From Oscillospiraceae bacterium (lineage in GTDB: Bacteria > Bacillota > Clostridia > Oscillospirales > Ethanoligenentaceae): a stretch of DNA of 17,200 bases. Positions 12,763-17,200 of this stretch are shown piece after piece; position 1 is the first letter of the stretch, and the number at the start of each line of letters is the position of its first letter. The stretch covers positions 1 through 17,200 of the forward strand of contig DOXU01000084.1 of the NCBI GenBank assembly GCA_003518885.1, given 5' to 3'. The position numbers and the translations under genes are program-made. Under the pieces are notes generated by a model that was given only the letters and a program-made list of their open reading frames with translations, did not search any database and was not told the DNA's origin.

Positions 12763-13461
12763 ATGCTTTATGTTACCGGCGACGTACATGCCGATCTTCG
12801 TGATTTTGATGAACGTGCATTTCGCAAAGTAAAAAAGACAGACTACATCGTGATATGTGGCGACTTCGGCATGATCTGGAATGGAGATGCCAATGAAAAA
12901 AAGGCACTTACCAGACTGGGAAAATCGCACTATCCGATTTTGTTTTTGGATGGGGCACATGAAAATTTCGATCTCTTAAGTGCCTATCCTGTTACGGAGT
13001 GGCACGGCGGGAAGGCACAAATTATTGATGGAAACTTGATTCACTTGATGCGGGGACAGGTTTACCAAATTGATGACAAAAAGATCTTCACCTTTGGGGG
13101 TGGGGAAAGTAAAGATAGGGAATTGCGTGAGGCCGGTGTTAGTTGGTGGCCCCAAGAAATGCCAAATGAAGAGGAAATGCGAGAAGGTATTGAGCATTTG
13201 GTTGAAAATGACTGGACAGTTGACTACATCTTTACATACGAAGCGCCCTCGGGCATGCGACAGATGTTGGTAAATGATGATTGGCAGGAAGAATTAAACC
13301 CATTTCAAGTTTATTTGGATCACATTCGTGAAAAGTGCAGTTTTGCCCGATGGATTTTTGGCAACTATCATTGCAATCGACGCCTTTCGGCCAATACGGA
13401 TGTTGTTTTTGATGATGTTATTCCTTTGATCTCTGGTGTAAGCAAGCTAAATAGAAAATGA
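12763..13461 (+). CDS. Metallophosphoesterase-fold protein with altered second metal site
   Basis: Protein of 232 residues with the calcineurin-like phosphoesterase arrangement. Motif I G-D-V-H (Asp7, His9) and motif II G-D-F-G (Asp34) are intact. Motif III, normally G-N-H-E, is G-A-H-E (Ala65, His66). The next motif, normally T-H, is F-T-Y-E-A-P (Tyr159). The last, normally G-H-x-H, is G-N-Y-H (Asn201, His203). By the standard two-metal scheme the ligands of metal 1 remain, while the three residues that hold metal 2 besides the bridging Asp are gone. It may be a single-metal enzyme, or a binding protein without catalysis. It starts at an ATG after GAAGGGAT and follows alr closely; a weak TATAAT at 12729-12734 lacks a -35. 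The substrate is unknown. Confidence 0.85.
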   Translation: MLYVTGDVHADLRDFDERAFRKVKKTDYIVICGDFGMIWNGDANEKKALTRLGKSHYPILFLDGAHENFDLLSAYPVTEWHGGKAQIIDGNLIHLMRGQVYQIDDKKIFTFGGGESKDRELREAGVSWWPQEMPNEEEMREGIEHLVENDWTVDYIFTYEAPSGMRQMLVNDDWQEELNPFQVYLDHIREKCSFARWIFGNYHCNRRLSANTDVVFDDVIPLISGVSKLNRK

Positions 13462-13472
13462 AAATGGAATGC

Positions 13473-13501
13473 TTGACAAACATTTGGATTGCTGATATGC
13501 T
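13473..13501 (+). promoter_or_regulatory. Promoter of the leuA T-box transcript
   Basis: TTGACA at 13473-13478 is consensus, with a 17-base spacer to TATGCT at 13496-13501, and a TG one base before the -10. It lies 11 bases after the phosphoesterase-like stop codon. Transcription would begin near 13508. Confidence 0.8.
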
Positions 13502-13507
13502 GTAAAC

Positions 13508-13770
13508 ATAACGAACCCTTAAAGACGATGAAGGGAAAAAGATTTCTGCTTCGCCGTGCAGAGAGCCCATGGTTGGTGTGAATGGGTATGGCGGCAGAAA
13601 TGGATAGCTCATCCTGGAGTTGCTGTTCCGATGAGGAATGGACGTTTGGCGCATGTTAGCACGCCGGGTCTTGCTTGAGACCTGCTGAGAGCAGCTTTTG
13701 CTGCTGAATCAGGGTGGTACCGCGTGGAATATTTCCCCGCCCCTGTTGTATAACAGGAGTGGGGTTTTTT
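13508..13770 (+). promoter_or_regulatory. Leucine T-box riboswitch controlling leuA
   Basis: A full T-box leader. The stem I base has AAAGACGATGAAGGG, then the AGAGAG bulge and the G-G-T-T-G-G-T-G loop region. The specifier position reads CTC (13608-13610), followed by ATCCTGGAG, so the riboswitch should sense leucyl-tRNA. The T-box sequence AGGGTGGTACCGCG is at 13711-13724, with TGGT ready to pair with the uncharged tRNA acceptor end. The antiterminator competes with the terminator at 13735-13770. Low leucine charging would let transcription continue into leuA, which fits a leucine biosynthesis gene. The specifier call is by pattern, not by folding. Confidence 0.9.
13735..13770 (+). terminator. 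T-box regulated terminator
   Basis: Pairs 13735-13747 with 13752-13764 around the loop GTAT, with one C-A mismatch and one GU pair, followed by six T (13765-13770). The upstream arm overlaps the antiterminator region, as expected in T-box leaders. Confidence 0.9.
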
Positions 13771-13806
13771 GCGCCGTTTTTTACCATGTAAAAAGGAGGA
13801 AATCGA

Positions 13807-15492
13807 ATGAAACCGTCTTATCAGAAATATATCCCTTTTCCCGGAGTGCCAATGACAGAACGTCAGTGGCCAGCAAAGCGCCTTACCAAAGCGCCAATGT
13901 GGTGTAGTGTGGATCTTCGCGATGGGAATCAGGCCTTAGAACAGCCGATGAATCTGGAAGAGAAACTGAAAATGTTTCATTTGTTAACCGATGTTGGCTT
14001 TAAGGAGATTGAAATTGGATTTCCTTCCGCTTCCGACACGGAGTATGAGATCACCAGGACTTTGATTGAAGGTGGGCATATTCCGGATGATGTCACCATT
14101 CAGGTGTTAGTGCAGGCACGTGAACATTTGATCCGTAAGACATTTGAGGCGGTGCGTGGTGCCAAAAATGTAATCATTCATTTTTACAACTCAACCTCAA
14201 CATTGCAAAGAAAAGTTGTCTTTAAAAAGGGCATGGAAGGCATTATTGATATTGCTGTTAAAGGGGCAAAGCTGATTAATGAACTGGCCCAAAAGGCAGA
14301 CCCGGAAATGAATATCCGTTTTGAATATTCGCCCGAAAGTTTTTCAGCAACTGAGCCACAAAATGCAGTGGATATTTGTACCCGCGTGATGGAAGAAATG
14401 CATGTAACGCCGGACAATCCCATTATTTTGAATCTCCCCAACACGGTGGAGTGTTGTATGGCAAACGAATATGCCGATGAGATTGAATACTTTATCACCC
14501 ATTTGCCGAACAGAGAGAGCGCCATTATCAGTATCCATCCGCACAATGATAGAGGAACGGGTGTGGCTGCAGCAGAGTTGGGAATGCTTGCTGGGGCAGA
14601 ACGTGTAGAAGCATCTCTTTTTGGTAATGGTGAGCGTACGGGCAATTTGGATGTGGTGACGGTTGCCATGAATATGTATTCGCAGGGAATTGATCCTAAG
14701 CTCGATTTTCATGATATTCGGAGAGTGCGCGAGATTTATGAGGAATGCACAAAGATGGAAGTTCATCCACGGCATCCTTACGCAGGTGATTTGGTCTTTA
14801 CCGCTTTTTCTGGCTCTCATCAGGATGCCATCAATAAAGGTAAAACCTATATGAAAGAGACAAATTCTGAATATTGGGAAGTTCCTTATTTACCCATCGA
14901 TCCTGCAGACGTGGGGCGCCGCTATGAGCCAATCATCCGCATTAACAGCCAATCTGGCAAAGGCGGAGCAGCCTATGTCATGGAGTCTGTGTTTGGGTAT
15001 ACTATTCCCCATGCAATGCATACAGAGTTTGGGGATATTGTAAAACATGCCAGTGATGTGGCAGGAACGGAACTGCTTCCACAGGCGATCTTTACCCTTT
15101 TCAAAGAGCATTATATTAACATAGAAACCGCTTATGCCCTGAAGAAATATCGGTTTGATCATGTTGAAAATGAAGAAGGACGGGTGCATTTCGTTGGAGT
15201 ATTGATGCATCATGGGCAAGAAATCCAATTGGACGGTATCGGAAATGGCGTGATAGATGCCTTCTTTAAAGCGGTGGAGAAGGCAGGAATTACCGGTTAT
15301 TCTTTTGTAACGTATCAAGAGCAAGCTGTGGCACAGGGATCTGATTCTATGGCATTGAGTTATATTGCGCTGAAAGCGCCGGATGGAAAAACGGTTTTTG
15401 GTGTTGGCAACGATAGTGATATTAGTGTGGCTTCATTGAAAGGAATCGTTTCAGCGATTAATCGATCCATTATGCAACAGAGTGCACATTGA
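13807..15492 (+). CDS. leuA: 2-isopropylmalate synthase, long (LeuA2-type) form
   Basis: Enzyme of 561 residues that condenses acetyl-CoA with 2-oxoisovalerate, the first committed step of leucine synthesis. Hallmarks are the catalytic and metal motif D-L-R-D-G-N-Q-A-L (36-44), the metal-binding H-P-H-N-D (244-248) and N-G-E-R-T-G-N (274-280). The N-terminal A-P-M-W-C-S-V and total length match the longer LeuA class known from yeast and actinobacteria rather than the short E. coli type. The C-terminal part (about 440-555) is the LeuA regulatory domain used for leucine feedback. The ATG follows a perfect AGGAGG. It is thus controlled both by T-box attenuation and probably by allosteric inhibition. 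The other leu genes are not in the window. Confidence 0.96.
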   Translation: MKPSYQKYIPFPGVPMTERQWPAKRLTKAPMWCSVDLRDGNQALEQPMNLEEKLKMFHLLTDVGFKEIEIGFPSASDTEYEITRTLIEGGHIPDDVTIQVLVQAREHLIRKTFEAVRGAKNVIIHFYNSTSTLQRKVVFKKGMEGIIDIAVKGAKLINELAQKADPEMNIRFEYSPESFSATEPQNAVDICTRVMEEMHVTPDNPIILNLPNTVECCMANEYADEIEYFITHLPNRESAIISIHPHNDRGTGVAAAELGMLAGAERVEASLFGNGERTGNLDVVTVAMNMYSQGIDPKLDFHDIRRVREIYEECTKMEVHPRHPYAGDLVFTAFSGSHQDAINKGKTYMKETNSEYWEVPYLPIDPADVGRRYEPIIRINSQSGKGGAAYVMESVFGYTIPHAMHTEFGDIVKHASDVAGTELLPQAIFTLFKEHYINIETAYALKKYRFDHVENEEGRVHFVGVLMHHGQEIQLDGIGNGVIDAFFKAVEKAGITGYSFVTYQEQAVAQGSDSMALSYIALKAPDGKTVFGVGNDSDISVASLKGIVSAINRSIMQQSAH

Positions 15493-15517
15493 GTAAAATA
15501 GAATTTTGCGAAAAATT

Positions 15518-15546
15518 TTGACATTTTGCTGTTGGCAGCTTAAAAT
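15518..15546 (+). promoter_or_regulatory. Promoter of the DUF975 gene
   Basis: TTGACA at 15518-15523, a 17-base spacer and TAAAAT at 15541-15546. It lies 26 bases after the leuA stop codon; no clear terminator separates the two genes. Confidence 0.75.
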
Positions 15547-15595
15547 ATGTGGCATACTAATGATACAATATGGTGTCGGCTGATGGAGTGATAAA

Positions 15596-16456
15596 ATGTC
15601 AAAAATTCGTTTCCAAGCAAAATTGCAGGGAAGGCGTATGCTTACCGGAAAATGGCGGCATGCCATTCTGATTACGTTCCTTTTTGTTCTGCTGGTTTTA
15701 GGTGTCTCTTTATTAGAGAAAGCCTTGCGTACTTCCTTGCATATACCGCAATTAGATTCCCATATGCTGCTGAATATGGACCCACGTTCAGCATTGATTT
15801 CAGGCGTCTTTTGTGTGGTGACTTTTTTGGTCATCACCCCTTTGACTACAGGGCAAACAGAGTGGTATTGGCACCTTGCCCAAAACAAAGAAAGGCCCAT
15901 TGGCGATGTTTTAGGGTGGTTCGGCTCTCTGCGTTTATACGGTAAAAGTATTTTATTAGGTTTACAGATTATTTGGAGAATGGCTCTATGGGGATTGGCC
16001 GTTTATGCGGCACCAATTGTACTTATGCTCATAGATGAGTTCATTCTTGGCTACGAATCTTTACCATCCGCTATTCTTTATTTGGTCGCCATGGTGCTCA
16101 TCTTAGTTGGTTCTGTGTTTTTGACCTTTATTGCCATGCGATATTTTCTTGCCGTTTACTTATTGGTTGAAAAAGCAAGCCGGAAAACAACGGATTGCGT
16201 GAAGGCTTCTGTACGGTATAGTCGCTCTTTTCGTTGGGAAATCTTTAAATTCCAATGGTCGTTTATCTTTTGGTGGCTTCTGTGTTATTTATTTATTCCC
16301 ATTTTCTACGTTTACCCGTATTATAGTATATCATCGGTCGAGTTGGCACGACATGTTTTGGCGACAAAGCGCACAAAACGTATTGAAGGAGAGGATGGTG
16401 TGATTGCACAGGTCACACTGAAAGAGGATCAAGAGAATTCTTCCAATACGCAATAA
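15596..16456 (+). CDS. DUF975-family integral membrane protein
   Basis: Protein of 286 residues resembling the DUF975 (YciC/YesL-like) membrane family of Bacillota. Hydrophobic segments lie at about 21-40, 66-83, 118-146, 157-190 and 218-240, suggesting five or six membrane passes. The N-terminal basic segment M-S-K-I-R-F-Q-A-K-L-Q-G-R-R and the block A-S-V-R-Y-S-R-S-F-R-W-E-I-F (204-217) are typical. The hydrophilic C-terminus has V-I-A-Q-V-T-L-K-E and is probably cytoplasmic. Function is not established; members are often annotated only as membrane proteins. A GGAGTG site precedes the ATG. It has its own promoter and ends at a strong terminator, so it is a single-gene transcript. Confidence 0.82.
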   Translation: MSKIRFQAKLQGRRMLTGKWRHAILITFLFVLLVLGVSLLEKALRTSLHIPQLDSHMLLNMDPRSALISGVFCVVTFLVITPLTTGQTEWYWHLAQNKERPIGDVLGWFGSLRLYGKSILLGLQIIWRMALWGLAVYAAPIVLMLIDEFILGYESLPSAILYLVAMVLILVGSVFLTFIAMRYFLAVYLLVEKASRKTTDCVKASVRYSRSFRWEIFKFQWSFIFWWLLCYLFIPIFYVYPYYSISSVELARHVLATKRTKRIEGEDGVIAQVTLKEDQENSSNTQ

Positions 16457-16471
16457 GTAAATCTGAATAGA

Positions 16472-16516
16472 GATAAAAAAAGGAACCGCTCAAAAAGAGC
16501 GGTTCCTTTTTTTATC
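16472..16516. terminator. Perfect bidirectional terminator between the DUF975 gene and gapdh
   Basis: Bases 16472-16491 pair with 16497-16516 without a mismatch (20 bp, GC-rich core GGAACCGCTC), with loop AAAAA. The seven A and seven T in the outer stem supply the U-tract in each direction. It ends the convergent DUF975 and gapdh transcripts. Confidence 0.93.
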
Positions 16517-16532
16517 GTTTACAGTAAAATAA

Positions 16533-17126
<594 letters not shown>

Positions 17127-17130
17127 TTAT

Positions 17131-17200
17131 CCGTCTCTTATACACATTTCCGAGCCCACGAAACCGTACTAAGCTCCGTTATCCGTCCTTCGTTTGAAAA
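17131..17200 (+). other. Illumina Nextera adapter read-through (artefact)
   Basis: Bases 17131-17164 match the Nextera read-2 transposase adapter at 31 of 34 positions, including 17 of 19 in the mosaic end. Bases 17165-17172 (CGTACTAA) match the N702 index CGTACTAG at 7 of 8. Bases 17173-17200 match the P7 tail at 18 of 28 and end in TTGAAAA as expected. The falling identity fits read-end quality decay. This is library sequence, not genome. Confidence 0.96.

Noticed and set aside
14184..14820. Overlapping minus-strand open frames opposite leuA
   Set aside because: Antisense shadows of the strongly conserved leuA coding sequence, with no promoter or ribosome site.
17131..17149. Tn5/IS50-like mosaic end suggesting a transposon insertion
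   Set aside because: It is followed by Illumina-specific adapter, index and P7 sequence, so it comes from tagmentation library preparation.

Overview
The window looks like chromosomal DNA from a low-to-moderate GC member of the Bacillota, most likely class Clostridia. The evidence is a sufCBDSU-type Fe-S operon, strong AGGAGG-type ribosome binding sites, sigma-A promoters of TTGACA-N16/17-TATAAT form, several TTG-start candidates, a leucine T-box and DUF975, PrsA-like and DUF3298-type genes. No genus is assigned. It is not a phage, island or CRISPR region. Most genes are housekeeping genes, and the interest lies in regulatory detail and in a few proteins with altered active sites.

Layout. 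Positions 1-4716 (minus strand) hold the SUF iron-sulfur assembly operon, transcribed sufC-sufB-sufD-sufS-sufU, with sufU cut by the window edge. A 0.5 kb divergent intergenic region carries the suf promoter and a strong plus-strand promoter with a long structured leader. Positions 5235-8646 (plus) hold a divergent ApbE-like protein, a DUF3298-type protein, a stand-alone pyruvate-kinase C-terminal-like domain and the ribosomal L11 methyltransferase PrmA, ending at a bidirectional terminator. Positions 8705-11138 (minus) hold marR, then a tandem-duplicated ABM-domain protein, then a PrsA/parvulin-like lipoprotein. Positions 11536-13461 (plus) hold alanine racemase and a metallophosphoesterase-fold protein. 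Positions 13473-15492 hold a complete leucine T-box regulatory unit and 2-isopropylmalate synthase. A DUF975 membrane protein follows and ends at a perfect bidirectional terminator facing a partial GAPDH gene on the minus strand.

Functional themes. SufB, SufC and SufD form the scaffold and ATPase complex, and SufS with SufU supplies sulfur. LeuA is controlled by uncharged leucyl-tRNA through the T-box. The MarR-type regulator sits next to the duplicated ABM protein, and the intervening promoters are rich in inverted repeats, suggesting a small self-contained stress or small-molecule response unit.

Most notable points. (1) The phosphoesterase-fold protein keeps every ligand of one metal site but has lost the three ligands specific to the second. 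(2) A 19-base block plus matching -35 box is shared by the promoters of the PrsA-like gene and marR. (3) The ABM protein is a recent internal duplication (75 of 90 residues identical). (4) The last 70 bases are not biological: they match Illumina Nextera adapter, index and P7 sequence with errors, and the adjoining gapdh frame carries a probable error-derived stop. I did not find a clearly new multi-gene system; the marR-ABM-PrsA locus is the nearest candidate.
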